Source of the DNA: Parafrigoribacterium_A soli
GTDB lineage: Bacteria; Actinomycetota; Actinomycetes; Actinomycetales; Microbacteriaceae
NCBI RefSeq assembly: GCF_040227235.1
Contig: NZ_JBELNZ010000002.1
Span: 682,001-746,000, forward strand
Reading direction: 5' to 3'
Length of the DNA stretch: 64,000 nt
The translations under genes were made by a program, and so were the position numbers. The first letter of the stretch is position 1. Every line of letters starts with the position of its first letter. Of this stretch, positions 8,846 to 15,900 are shown piece by piece. The notes beneath the pieces are model-generated. The model did no database searches, was not told the DNA's origin, and saw only the letters and a program-made list of their open reading frames with translations.

Positions 8846-9199
8846 ATGCGAGCCAGTGGCTGGGTCCTGATCGCGATGGTCGTGTGCGCGGTTCCCCTCG
8901 CCATCGGCGTCGCAACCGGGCAGAGTTGGCCTCCCTACGTGACGTACGCGGGATGGGGTGTGGTGATCGTCACGAGCATCGTCCGCGCGCTGTTACCGAA
9001 GCGCGGCTCACGGCCGACGTCGAGCGCGATCGCGGGAGCCGGCGACGTCTACAACGAGCTGTACCTGGCTCGACCGCGCATCCCGGTGACGTTCGGCAAC
9101 CCCGTCGACGTCACAGACGGAGAGACCCTCGATCGGCCGGACGAACTCGCGGACGGCAAGGTCACGCTGTCACTGCCCGACGAAAACCAGCCGAGCTGA
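8846..9199 (+). CDS. Small two-helix membrane protein of unknown function
   Basis: A 117-residue product with two predicted transmembrane helices (about residues 5-24 and 29-49) followed by a basic turn (LLPKRGSR) and a soluble polar tail. GGGAGG lies a few bases before ATG 8846, which fixes the start; the frame is open further upstream but crosses the tRNA. It lies between tRNA-Arg and the ketopantoate-reductase-like gene and ends 38 bp before the latter, so the two may be co-transcribed. No family is recognised. Confidence 0.6.
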   Translation: MRASGWVLIAMVVCAVPLAIGVATGQSWPPYVTYAGWGVVIVTSIVRALLPKRGSRPTSSAIAGAGDVYNELYLARPRIPVTFGNPVDVTDGETLDRPDELADGKVTLSLPDENQPS

Positions 9200-9237
9200 C
9201 ATCCGGAGTCCATCCACGCGTCCCAACGGAGGATCAC

Positions 9238-10116
9238 CTGTCTGAGAACCCCGTCGCCATCGTCGGCCCCGGCGCCGTCGGTGGCCTGCTCGCCGCGCTG
9301 CTCGAGCGGGCGGGCGTCGATGCCGTCGCCGTAGCCCGGCCCGAGACGGCGCGGGCGATCAACGAACAGGGGCTGAGCATCCGCAGCCCGCACTTCGGCG
9401 ACTGGACCTCGCGCCTGGAAGCCCGCAGCGACATCCCGACGGGTGCCCGCGTCATCGTGGCCACGAAGGCATTCTCGGTGCCAGCAGTCGCGGCATCCAT
9501 CGGCGAAGCCCGTCCCACGGAGGTCGTCTCGCTGCTCAACGGGATGGAGCACATGGCGCTCCTGCGGGCGAGCGTGCATGGTGCGCCGGTCGCGGGGGCG
9601 ACGATCGCGGTCGAGGCGTTGCGCGCATCCGTCACCGTTATCGATCACAAGAGTCCGTTCCTGACCATCGTGGTGCCGGCGGCCGCGGCGGAGTTCGCGA
9701 CGGTGGCCGACCTCAACCGGGCCGGACTCGGCGTGCGCGTGGGCGGTTCCGAGGCGGAGGTGCTGTGGGCCAAGCTGCGCTTTCTCGCACCCATGGCGCT
9801 CCTGAGCTCCTACTGGCGCCAGTCGATCGGCCCGGCGCTCGAGCACGATCGAGAGCTGACCCGCACGCTGCTCGACGAGGTGGCCGCCGTCGCGACCGCG
9901 GATGGCGCCGCTGCGACTCCGGATGAGATTGCCACGGCACTCGGCAAGCTGCCGTCCCCGATGCGCTCGTCGCTCCAGGCGGACCTCGAGACGGGAGGCG
10001 ACAGCGAACTCGACGCGATCGGTGGCGCGCTCATCCGACGTGGTGAATCGCACGGAATCGCCACGCCCACCATTGAACGCATCGTTCGAGAGCTCTCTGC
10101 CCGCACTGCTACCTGA
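9238..10116 (+). CDS. Ketopantoate reductase-like (ApbA/PanE family) oxidoreductase
   Basis: The 292-residue protein starts with a Rossmann loop VAIVGPGAVGGLLAALL (GxGxxG) and continues with the PanE-type hinge containing ATKAF, NGMEH and, in the C-terminal helical domain, KLRFLAPMALLSS, MRSSLQADLETG and ELDAIGGALIRRG. PanE reduces 2-dehydropantoate to pantoate with NADPH; the family also includes other 2-keto-acid reductases, so the substrate is uncertain. The start is odd: no ATG, GTG or TTG exists between the upstream gene and the dinucleotide-binding motif, while CTG at 9238-9240 has GGAGG 5 bases before it. The frame stays open far upstream over the tRNA, which is clearly not coding. The stop overlaps the convergent XRE gene by 8 bp. 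Confidence 0.8.
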   Translation: MSENPVAIVGPGAVGGLLAALLERAGVDAVAVARPETARAINEQGLSIRSPHFGDWTSRLEARSDIPTGARVIVATKAFSVPAVAASIGEARPTEVVSLLNGMEHMALLRASVHGAPVAGATIAVEALRASVTVIDHKSPFLTIVVPAAAAEFATVADLNRAGLGVRVGGSEAEVLWAKLRFLAPMALLSSYWRQSIGPALEHDRELTRTLLDEVAAVATADGAAATPDEIATALGKLPSPMRSSLQADLETGGDSELDAIGGALIRRGESHGIATPTIERIVRELSARTAT

Positions 10117-10951
10117 CGCTGAGGTGCTGGTCTCCGATGACCGACAGCAGCCTGAGCTTGTCGTAGCTCTCGGTGCCCGGCGACGCGGTCAACACGAGCA
10201 GCACCTGCGACTGGTCGGGATCGAGCAGGCTCTGACAGTGCAGGTCGATGAGGCCAAGCTCCGGGTGAACGAAGGTCTTGTCCTCCGTGTAACGAAGCCC
10301 GACCTGGTGATCGCGCCACACCGCGCGGAATTCCGCGCTCATCCGGCTCAGCGATGCCGCCAGCGCCGCGGCCGGCGAGCGCTCGCCCTCGGCCACGGCC
10401 CTTTCACGCAGCTGGGCGACGAAGACGCGGCCGTGATGATCATGATCCTTCTCGGGATAGATGTTCCGCGACGACGGATCGGTGAACCACCGATAGACGT
10501 TGGCGCGTTCTGGGCCGGTGAAGCGGGTCTGGTCGCCCAGAAGCGCAACCGCGAGCTCGGTCTGCACGAGGGTCTCGCCGAGCCTCGTCATGATTTGGGC
10601 GGGGATGTCCTCGAGGCGATCGAGCACGCGCATCAGCCCGGGGTTGACGTGCTCGGCACGCAGCACGCGTTTCGGCGCACTGTGGCCGGTCAGCAGGAAC
10701 AGGTGGTCACGCTCCGCGAGCGTGAGGCGGAGTGCGCGGGCGATCGCCGCGGCCATCTGCTCGGAGGGCTGCGGTCCATTTCCGCGCTCGAGGCGTGCGT
10801 AATAGTCGGTGGACATGCCTGCGAGCTCGGCGACCTCTTCCCTCCGGAGTCCCGGCGTGCGGCGACGCGGACCGCGCGAGAGTCCGACGTCCTCGGGCTG
10901 CAGCGCCACGCGGCGGGTGCGAAGGAAGTCGGCGAGCTCGGGTTGATCCAC
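10109..10951 (-). CDS. XRE-family regulator with MmyB-like ligand-binding domain
   Basis: The 280-residue protein has an N-terminal helix-turn-helix (about residues 8-75; RTPGLRREEVAELAGMSTDYYARLERG) and a C-terminal MmyB-type domain (about 100-275; RANVYRWFTDPSSRNIYPE, then GLIDLHCQSLLDPDQSQ). Proteins of this type typically repress a neighbouring oxidoreductase gene, and here an SDR gene is divergently placed. GTG 10949-10951 is taken as start because it gives the usual length; another GTG lies about 12 codons upstream. The 100-bp divergent gap holds a 9-bp inverted repeat that is a good operator candidate. Ligand unknown. Confidence 0.88.
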   Translation of the reverse strand: MDQPELADFLRTRRVALQPEDVGLSRGPRRRTPGLRREEVAELAGMSTDYYARLERGNGPQPSEQMAAAIARALRLTLAERDHLFLLTGHSAPKRVLRAEHVNPGLMRVLDRLEDIPAQIMTRLGETLVQTELAVALLGDQTRFTGPERANVYRWFTDPSSRNIYPEKDHDHHGRVFVAQLRERAVAEGERSPAAALAASLSRMSAEFRAVWRDHQVGLRYTEDKTFVHPELGLIDLHCQSLLDPDQSQVLLVLTASPGTESYDKLRLLSVIGDQHLSVR

Positions 10952-10976
10952 TGGTCTACTCTCGCGTGTCTGAGTT

Positions 10977-11011
10977 CGGTTATCCACTGACTGTCGATCA
11001 GCGGATAACCG
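10977..11011. promoter_or_regulatory. Candidate operator between XRE regulator and SDR
   Basis: CGGTTATCC at 10977-10985 and GGATAACCG at 11003-11011 form a perfect 9-bp inverted repeat with 17 bp between arms, centre-to-centre 26 bp (about 2.5 turns). It lies in the divergent promoter gap, as expected for the operator of the adjacent XRE protein. Confidence 0.6.
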
Positions 11012-11051
11012 CTTCCTTGTTGGTCGTTTCCGCCGCGGCTGAACTTGAGCC

Positions 11052-11795
11052 ATGAACATCACAGGAAACACCATTCTCATCACCGGCGGAACCTCCGGCA
11101 TCGGCCTCGGTCTGGGTCTTCGCTTCCACTCCGCGGGCAATACGGTCATCATCACCGGTCGCCGCCGGGAACTCCTCGACTCCATCGCCGAAGCGAACCC
11201 GGGCATCATCGGGCTGCCGCTGGATGTCGATGACCCTGCCTCGATCGACGCCCTGCGCTCCATAGTGGAGCGCGACCACCCCGAGGTCAACGTGCTCATC
11301 GCAGCCGCAGGCATCATGCGCCCGGAGAACCTGCTCGACCCCGCCCACCTGGAGACGGCAGAGGCGACGATCAGCTCGAATCTGCTCGGTCCGATCCGCA
11401 CGATCACGGCGTTCACCCCGCTCCTGGCCGGCCAGCCGAACGCGACGATCATCACGGTCTCCTCCGGCCTGGCCTTCGTTCCGCTCGCGGCGACCCCGAC
11501 CTACAACGCGACGAAGTCGGCCATTCACGCGTACACCGAGGTGCTGCGCCACCAGTTGGCACCCGCGGGCGTGCAGGTTCTCGAGCTCGCGCCGCCTGCC
11601 GTGCAGACTGCCCTCATGGGACAGGAGAACTCCGACCGCGCGATGCCGCTGGACGACTTCCTGAGCGAGGTCATGGGCATCCTGCGCGATGAGCCGGATG
11701 CGAAGGAGATCCTCGTGGAGAACGTCAAGTTCCTGCGGTACGCCACGGCCGAGGGCTCGTACGACAAGGTGTTCGCGATGTTGGCGGCGCACTGA
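11052..11795 (+). CDS. Short-chain dehydrogenase (DltE-like SDR)
   Basis: A 247-residue classical SDR: cofactor loop TGGTSGIGLGLGLRF (residues about 11-25), an acidic-less R-rich NADP-type turn TGRRRELL, AAAGIMRPENL, and the catalytic SSGLAF...YNATK with Tyr/Lys. The best-known relatives are DltE-type oxidoreductases of unsettled substrate. It is divergent from the XRE regulator, which suggests that the regulator controls it. It ends convergently 43 bp from the Cro-type HTH gene. The substrate cannot be read from the sequence. Confidence 0.88.
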   Translation: MNITGNTILITGGTSGIGLGLGLRFHSAGNTVIITGRRRELLDSIAEANPGIIGLPLDVDDPASIDALRSIVERDHPEVNVLIAAAGIMRPENLLDPAHLETAEATISSNLLGPIRTITAFTPLLAGQPNATIITVSSGLAFVPLAATPTYNATKSAIHAYTEVLRHQLAPAGVQVLELAPPAVQTALMGQENSDRAMPLDDFLSEVMGILRDEPDAKEILVENVKFLRYATAEGSYDKVFAMLAAH

Positions 11796-11838
11796 TCGCG
11801 TAATTTTTCGGGCCGTCTCGCACTTCGGGAACGTGCGG

Positions 11839-12048
11839 TCAGGCATCCGCGGTGTATTCGAGGATGTCGCCCGGCTGGCAGGTGAGCACCCGGCAGATCG
11901 CGTCGAGCGTCGTGAAGCGCACGGCCTTGGCGCGGGAGTTCTTGAGAACGGAGATGTTGGCGATCGTGATGCCCACCGCATCCGCGAGTTCGGTGACGGA
12001 CATCTTGCGGCGCGCGAGCATGACATCCAGGTTCACGACGATCGCCAT
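11839..12048 (-). CDS. Small Cro/YozG-type HTH regulator
   Basis: The 69-residue protein is almost entirely a helix-turn-helix: MSVTELADAVGITIANISVLKNSRAKAVRFTTL forms the DNA-binding core (read here as two pieces), followed by a short C-terminus CQPGDILEY, the hallmark of the YozG/Cro family. Its ATG at 12046-12048 overlaps the stop of the DUF2975 gene by one base, so the two are translated as a pair. Such pairs of a DUF2975 membrane protein and a tiny HTH protein occur widely in Gram-positive bacteria and are presumed to form a regulator/antagonist unit. Direct repeats upstream of the operon are its likely binding sites. Confidence 0.85.
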   Translation of the reverse strand: MAIVVNLDVMLARRKMSVTELADAVGITIANISVLKNSRAKAVRFTTLDAICRVLTCQPGDILEYTADA

Positions 12049-12530
12049 CAGACCACTTCTTCGAGGTACGCGGCGTGATCGCTCGCCTTGCGCAGTAGTC
12101 CGCGCAGGGCGACGAGCACGAGGGCCAGGGTGGTGCTGCCGACCATGACTGCAAGGAGCCCGTACGTGAGGAGCGGCGGGCCACCGAGCTGGAGAACGAC
12201 GTTCTGGATGACGAACATCACCCCGGCTAGCGCGGTTGCGAGGAGGAGCGCGGCAATCATGATCGCCACCCATACGAAGGCCCGCTTCGTGAAGATGCGG
12301 TCTCGATCGACAAGTCTCAGCAGCATCCAGATGGATGCGAGCACGATCTGGCCGCATGCGATGACAGCGATGCACATCGCCAAGAACGGGGCATAGAGAT
12401 AGGCGACCTGCGGATTGAGGTCACGCGCCTGAGCTGCGATTCCGGGAAGGATTAGGAGCTGCACGCCGAGCGCGGCGAAGAACAGCACGAGGACGAGGAT
12501 CTGAGAAGTGATGACGGCGAGTTTGGTCAT
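12048..12530 (-). CDS. DUF2975 four-helix membrane protein
   Basis: The 160-residue product has four predicted transmembrane helices (about residues 5-30, 45-70, 82-108 and 120-145) and the DUF2975 pattern with a DRDRIFTKR turn after the second helix. ATG 12528-12530 has AAGGA about 7 bases upstream; the frame is open for 21 more codons. It is the first gene of a two-gene operon with the Cro-type regulator. By analogy with other membrane-protein/HTH pairs it may hold or modulate the regulator, but this is inference; no enzymatic motif is visible. Confidence 0.8.
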   Translation of the reverse strand: MTKLAVITSQILVLVLFFAALGVQLLILPGIAAQARDLNPQVAYLYAPFLAMCIAVIACGQIVLASIWMLLRLVDRDRIFTKRAFVWVAIMIAALLLATALAGVMFVIQNVVLQLGGPPLLTYGLLAVMVGSTTLALVLVALRGLLRKASDHAAYLEEVV

Positions 12531-12542
12531 GGGAAGATCCTT

Positions 12543-12572
12543 CTTATCGATTAACAATATGAGCTTATCGAT
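12543..12572. promoter_or_regulatory. Direct repeats CTTATCGAT upstream of the DUF2975-HTH pair
   Basis: CTTATCGAT occurs at 12543-12551 and again at 12564-12572, 21 bp apart (two helical turns), each with a palindromic ATCGAT core. On the minus strand they flank a -10-like TATTGT, so a protein bound to both would cover the promoter of the DUF2975-HTH operon. The likely ligand is the Cro-type regulator itself. Confidence 0.55.
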
Positions 12573-12607
12573 ACTCGATCTCGAGCGCGACACTCTCTAT
12601 CGCATGG

Positions 12608-12662
12608 CTGTATCAACGTCTTGACACAAGGTTCCCCGGGCTGTACCGTCCAGTTGATACAG
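12608..12662 (+). promoter_or_regulatory. Sigma-A-type promoter framed by a 10-bp perfect inverted repeat
   Basis: TTGACA (12621-12626) and TACCGT (12644-12649) are separated by exactly 17 bp. CTGTATCAAC (12608-12617) lies just upstream and its exact complement GTTGATACAG (12653-12662) covers the expected transcription start. The operon driven encodes a GntR protein, the obvious candidate to bind the two arms and repress its own transcription. Confidence 0.75.
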
Positions 12663-12675
12663 GATGGAGATGACG

Positions 12676-13635
12676 ATGGCCGAAGAAGCGTTGTACTCAG
12701 CCGCGGCCTTGAGCGCGGTGGTGATCGTGGGAGCGATCATCGGCATCCTGCGGGTACGAGGCCCCTACCTCGGCGTCGGCTCTGCTGCTCTGGGTCGCAC
12801 CCAAAGAGCCGCCTTTGTCCGAACTGCCTCCGCGGTGCTTGTCACGCTCCTGGTCTTTGGAGCCGCGGTTCTGGCCCATCTGGCGTTCCCGCTGTGGCAG
12901 GGCGTCTCGTTCCTGGTGGCGCCCTCGCTCAGCACCGCTGCCGGCTTGGCGGTGTTCGCGGTTTTTCCCGCAGTTCCCATCGAGGGCCAAGTAGACCGCC
13001 ACATCGCGAGCCTCGACCGTCGAAACGCAAAGTCGCTCGCGTCGCCAAAGCTGCGCTGGACGTTTGTGAGCTCGACTGCGCTGTCGATGGCCGTGATCGC
13101 GGCGTGCGGATCGCTCTCCAGCGCACCACCGGATGGACGGTTCCTCTGCGCTGCCGTCTTCGACGTTCCTTGCACTGTAGGCGGCCCCTATCTTTTCCCC
13201 GGGTGGTATTTCGGGGTGCCGACTGCCGTCGCCGTGGTTCTGCTCGCAGCGTCGGTTGCCCTCGCGTTCAGACGCGTGGCAGTGTCGCCGGGGGCGGCAT
13301 GGCCTGGGTTCGTCACCGCAGACATCGCGCTTCGTGAAAACGCCGCGCGACTCATCTTGTTTATTGGAATCGCGCCCATGATGTTGACCACCGGAATGCT
13401 GTTGGCGGCGGCAGGACTTCCGTTCCTTAATGCGCCGGTTCTCAACACCGGGCTGACGGGCGACGCGGCCCATTGGCTCTCCATGCTGGGGCTCGCTCTG
13501 CTTCTTGCTGGCGGCGTAGCCCTTCTGGCCGGTCTGGCATTCACCGTCGCGGCAGCGCTCAGCGGAATCAGCGCCGGAAGATTGCGACGAATGCCGCGCG
13601 ACGACGGCACAAGCACCGTGGAGCAACCGGCATGA
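12676..13635 (+). CDS. Multi-spanning membrane protein in GntR operon
   Basis: The 319-residue product has about seven to eight hydrophobic segments, including pairs near the N-terminus, around residues 205-225 and at the C-terminus (ALLLAGGVALLAGLAFTVAAAL), and no enzyme motif. I do not recognise the family. Three in-frame ATGs lie at 12664, 12670 and 12676; the third has GGAG 6 bases upstream and the first lies only about 8 bases from the predicted transcription start, so 12676 is chosen. It overlaps the GntR gene by 4 bases. YtrA-type GntR operons usually encode ABC exporters; here the partner is a single membrane protein without an ATPase. Confidence 0.65.
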   Translation: MAEEALYSAAALSAVVIVGAIIGILRVRGPYLGVGSAALGRTQRAAFVRTASAVLVTLLVFGAAVLAHLAFPLWQGVSFLVAPSLSTAAGLAVFAVFPAVPIEGQVDRHIASLDRRNAKSLASPKLRWTFVSSTALSMAVIAACGSLSSAPPDGRFLCAAVFDVPCTVGGPYLFPGWYFGVPTAVAVVLLAASVALAFRRVAVSPGAAWPGFVTADIALRENAARLILFIGIAPMMLTTGMLLAAAGLPFLNAPVLNTGLTGDAAHWLSMLGLALLLAGGVALLAGLAFTVAAALSGISAGRLRRMPRDDGTSTVEQPA

Positions 13636-14063
13636 TTACGATCGAAACAGCCGACCCCACGCCACCTTACGAACAGATCAGAGCGCAGATCGCTACCCTC
13701 ATCCGGTCTGGTCAGCTTCCCGCAGGTCATCGACTGCCGTCGGTTCGGCAGTTAGCCGCCGATCTTCGTGCCGCGCCCGGCACCATCGCGCGCGCGTACC
13801 GTTCCCTCGAAGCTGCGGGGCTCGTCGAGTCCAGTCGCGCAAAGGGCACTCGTGTTCGGTCCGGTAAAGCGGTCTCCGACCAGGTCACCCGCACGATAGC
13901 CACCCTCGTTGATGCTCTCGTCGACGAAGACGTCGAGCTCGAGGACGTCGTTGCGGCAATCAGCACCGAGTGGCGTCGAGCGCACCCGGATGAGCCCATG
14001 GAACCGACGGCGATGTCTGCAAGCGAACACGCGGACGCACCGGAACTGAGTGCAATCCAGTGA
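13632..14063 (+). CDS. GntR-family regulator (YtrA type)
   Basis: The 143-residue protein has a winged helix at residues 10-80 (PPYEQIRAQIATLI, then LPSVRQLAADL and GTIARAYRSLEAAGLV) and only a short helical tail, the YtrA-like layout that lacks a large effector domain. It starts inside the stop of the membrane-protein gene (ATGA) and its own stop overlaps the next small ORF (GTGA). It is probably the repressor that binds the 10-bp inverted repeat around the operon promoter. Effector unknown. Confidence 0.88.
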   Translation: MITIETADPTPPYEQIRAQIATLIRSGQLPAGHRLPSVRQLAADLRAAPGTIARAYRSLEAAGLVESSRAKGTRVRSGKAVSDQVTRTIATLVDALVDEDVELEDVVAAISTEWRRAHPDEPMEPTAMSASEHADAPELSAIQ

Positions 14064-14218
14064 GCAACGGGACAGGAGATACGCCAGCAGTTCGGACGGA
14101 TGTGGGTGCCGAGTTCGCGACCCGATCGGTCGACATCACGTCGTTCGTTGTCGAACTGCTGACTCAGATCGAGCAGAACGAAGGTGCGCCGCCGCGTCGC
14201 AGGGATGACAGTGAATAG
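14060..14218 (+). CDS. Small 52-residue ORF coupled to GntR gene
   Basis: A GTG at 14060-14062 overlaps the GntR stop by 4 bases and opens 52 codons ending at TAG 14216-14218. The product is polar with an acidic amphipathic helix (SFVVELLTQIEQNE) and a basic tail (PPRRRDD). The coupled start and the absence of a competing gene make it plausible as a real third cistron; it has no recognised family and could also be a remnant. It ends 24 bases before the FAD-oxidase start. Confidence 0.4.
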   Translation: MSNGTGDTPAVRTDVGAEFATRSVDITSFVVELLTQIEQNEGAPPRRRDDSE

Positions 14219-14230
14219 AGCCGTCGCTCA

Positions 14231-14236
14231 TAACAT
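14231..14236 (+). promoter_or_regulatory. -10 box TAACAT, leaderless FAD-oxidase gene
   Basis: TAACAT ends 6 bases before GTG 14243 of the oxidase gene. A GGGG run is between them but no real Shine-Dalgarno, consistent with a leaderless start. Confidence 0.45.
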
Positions 14237-14242
14237 GGGGCA

Positions 14243-15787
14243 GTGACCTCGATCTCGCGCCGACACGTGCTCGCAATGGGCGCCGTTGGCCTCCTCGCGG
14301 GGTGCGCGCCGGTCTCTCCGCCCGCGCCGCGTCCGTCCCGCTCCCGCAGCACCGCGCCAGAGATCCCCGCGAATTGGGACGAGCTGGCCAGCGCGATCAC
14401 CGGAACGCTCGCGCGACCGGGCGACGACGCGTACGACACCGTGCGGCTCGTCGAGAACCCGCGCTTCGACGACGCGAGGCCGCTCGGCGTGCTGACCGCG
14501 ACATCCGCGACGGATGTGGCCGCCGGGCTTGCCTTCGCCGTCGCGCAGAAGATTCCCCTGGCCCTGCGCTCGGGCGGCCACAGCTACACCGGCTGGTCGT
14601 CCGGCGGCGCGGACGGCACAGACATGCCGCCGTCGCTCGTGATCGACACGCGAGGCATGACGGATGTGATCGTGGATGGCGGAACCGTTCGCATCCAGGC
14701 GGGCGCCTCGCTGGCCCAGGTCTATACGGCGCTCGGCAATGCCGGTAGGGCGATCGCCGCCGGCTCCTGTGCAACGGTCGGGGCGACCGGACTGATCCTC
14801 GGCGGCGGAGTTGGCGTGCTCAGCCGAGCGTACGGGCTCAGTTGTGACTCGCTCGTCGAGGTCGAGATCGTGACTGCGGACGGAACGTTGCATACCGCAA
14901 CGGAATCGAAGGAGCCGGAACTGTTCTGGGCCTGCCGCGGCGGCGGAGGCGGCCACCTCGGCGTGGTCACGGCGCTCACGCTGACGACGCAGGCAGCACC
15001 CAAGGTCACCATGTTCACGCTCGAGTGGCCGTTCTCCAGCGCGGAAGACGTCGTTAAGGCGTGGCAGGGGTGGGCACCACAGGCCGACCCCAAACTCTGG
15101 TCGGCGCTCAAACTGCTCGCCGGAACCAGCCACCCCGAAGGTCCCTCCCTCACCGTGGCCGGCACCTGGATCGGCCCGAAAGGCGAGCTCGACGCGCAAC
15201 TCGCACCGCTGCTCACCGCCGTCACCGAGGCGCCAACGCGCGACGTCGTCACCACCCACAGCTACCTCGACGCGATGATGAGCTACGCCGGATGCGCCAC
15301 GATTCCGCTCGCCGAGTGCACGACGGGCGAGGACGGACGGCTGACGCGCCACTCGTGGGCCGCGACCTCACACGTGCCGTATCTCGAACTCAACCGCACC
15401 GCAATCGCGACGCTGCTCGACCAGGTGCTGGCGGCATCCGCGGTGCCCGGACTGAAGGAGGGCGGCATAGCCATGGATGCCCTCGGCGGCCGGGTGCGCG
15501 AGCTCGGCCCGAGCGCCACCGCGTTCCCCCATCGCACCGCCCTCATGATGGTGCAGTACAGCGCGGTCTTCGAGAATGGCCTGGACCCGGCACCGTTCGA
15601 TGCCTACGTGCGAGGGTTCCGATCCGCGCTCGAGCCGCAGTGGGGCGACGGCGCCTACGTCAACTATGCGGATGCGAGCCTGCCGGACCCGGCAAAGTCG
15701 TACTTTGGCGACAACGCCGCTCGACTTTCGGCCGCGCGCGCGAAGTACGACCCGACGGGGCTCTTCACGCAGCCGCAGGCCTACTGA
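14243..15787 (+). CDS. Tat-exported lipoprotein FAD-linked oxidase (BBE family)
   Basis: The 514-residue protein is a berberine-bridge-type flavoprotein oxidase. Its N-terminus has a twin-arginine (SRRHVL, R6-R7), a hydrophobic stretch and a lipobox LLAGC with C21, so it should be folded, Tat-exported and lipid-anchored outside the membrane. The FAD domain (about 70-250) has RSGGHSYTG with H113 and GSCATVG with C176, the two residues that make bicovalent 8-alpha-His / 6-S-Cys FAD in this family, and GGGVGVLSRAYG. A C-terminal BBE segment carries YVNYAD and the KYDPTGLF motif. Substrate is unknown; relatives oxidise sugars, alkaloids or phenolics. GTG 14243 is used as start. Confidence 0.88.
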   Translation: MTSISRRHVLAMGAVGLLAGCAPVSPPAPRPSRSRSTAPEIPANWDELASAITGTLARPGDDAYDTVRLVENPRFDDARPLGVLTATSATDVAAGLAFAVAQKIPLALRSGGHSYTGWSSGGADGTDMPPSLVIDTRGMTDVIVDGGTVRIQAGASLAQVYTALGNAGRAIAAGSCATVGATGLILGGGVGVLSRAYGLSCDSLVEVEIVTADGTLHTATESKEPELFWACRGGGGGHLGVVTALTLTTQAAPKVTMFTLEWPFSSAEDVVKAWQGWAPQADPKLWSALKLLAGTSHPEGPSLTVAGTWIGPKGELDAQLAPLLTAVTEAPTRDVVTTHSYLDAMMSYAGCATIPLAECTTGEDGRLTRHSWAATSHVPYLELNRTAIATLLDQVLAASAVPGLKEGGIAMDALGGRVRELGPSATAFPHRTALMMVQYSAVFENGLDPAPFDAYVRGFRSALEPQWGDGAYVNYADASLPDPAKSYFGDNAARLSAARAKYDPTGLFTQPQAY

Positions 15788-15826
15788 GCCGGCGCGGGGA
15801 CCCGCCATGAAGGTGGATGTTTCTGT

Positions 15827-15842
15827 TGAGGAAGTTTCCTGA
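15827..15842 (+). promoter_or_regulatory. ROK-type operator upstream of the GH4 operon
   Basis: TGAGGAA-GT-TTCCTGA is a near-perfect palindrome (6 of 7 positions), closely similar to the AGGAAA/TTTCCT operators found upstream of actinobacterial ROK repressor genes. It lies 58 bp before the ROK start codon, so autoregulation of the ROK-GH4-kinase operon is likely. Confidence 0.6.
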
Positions 15843-15900
15843 TAGCTTTGCGCAGCGCAGCGCCACGCATACCGGCGTGACCGCGCGACGAAGGGACACC

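Noticed and set aside
8548..9237. Upstream extension of the ketopantoate-reductase-like frame
   Set aside because: It would read through tRNA-Arg and the small membrane-protein gene; composition is not protein-like.
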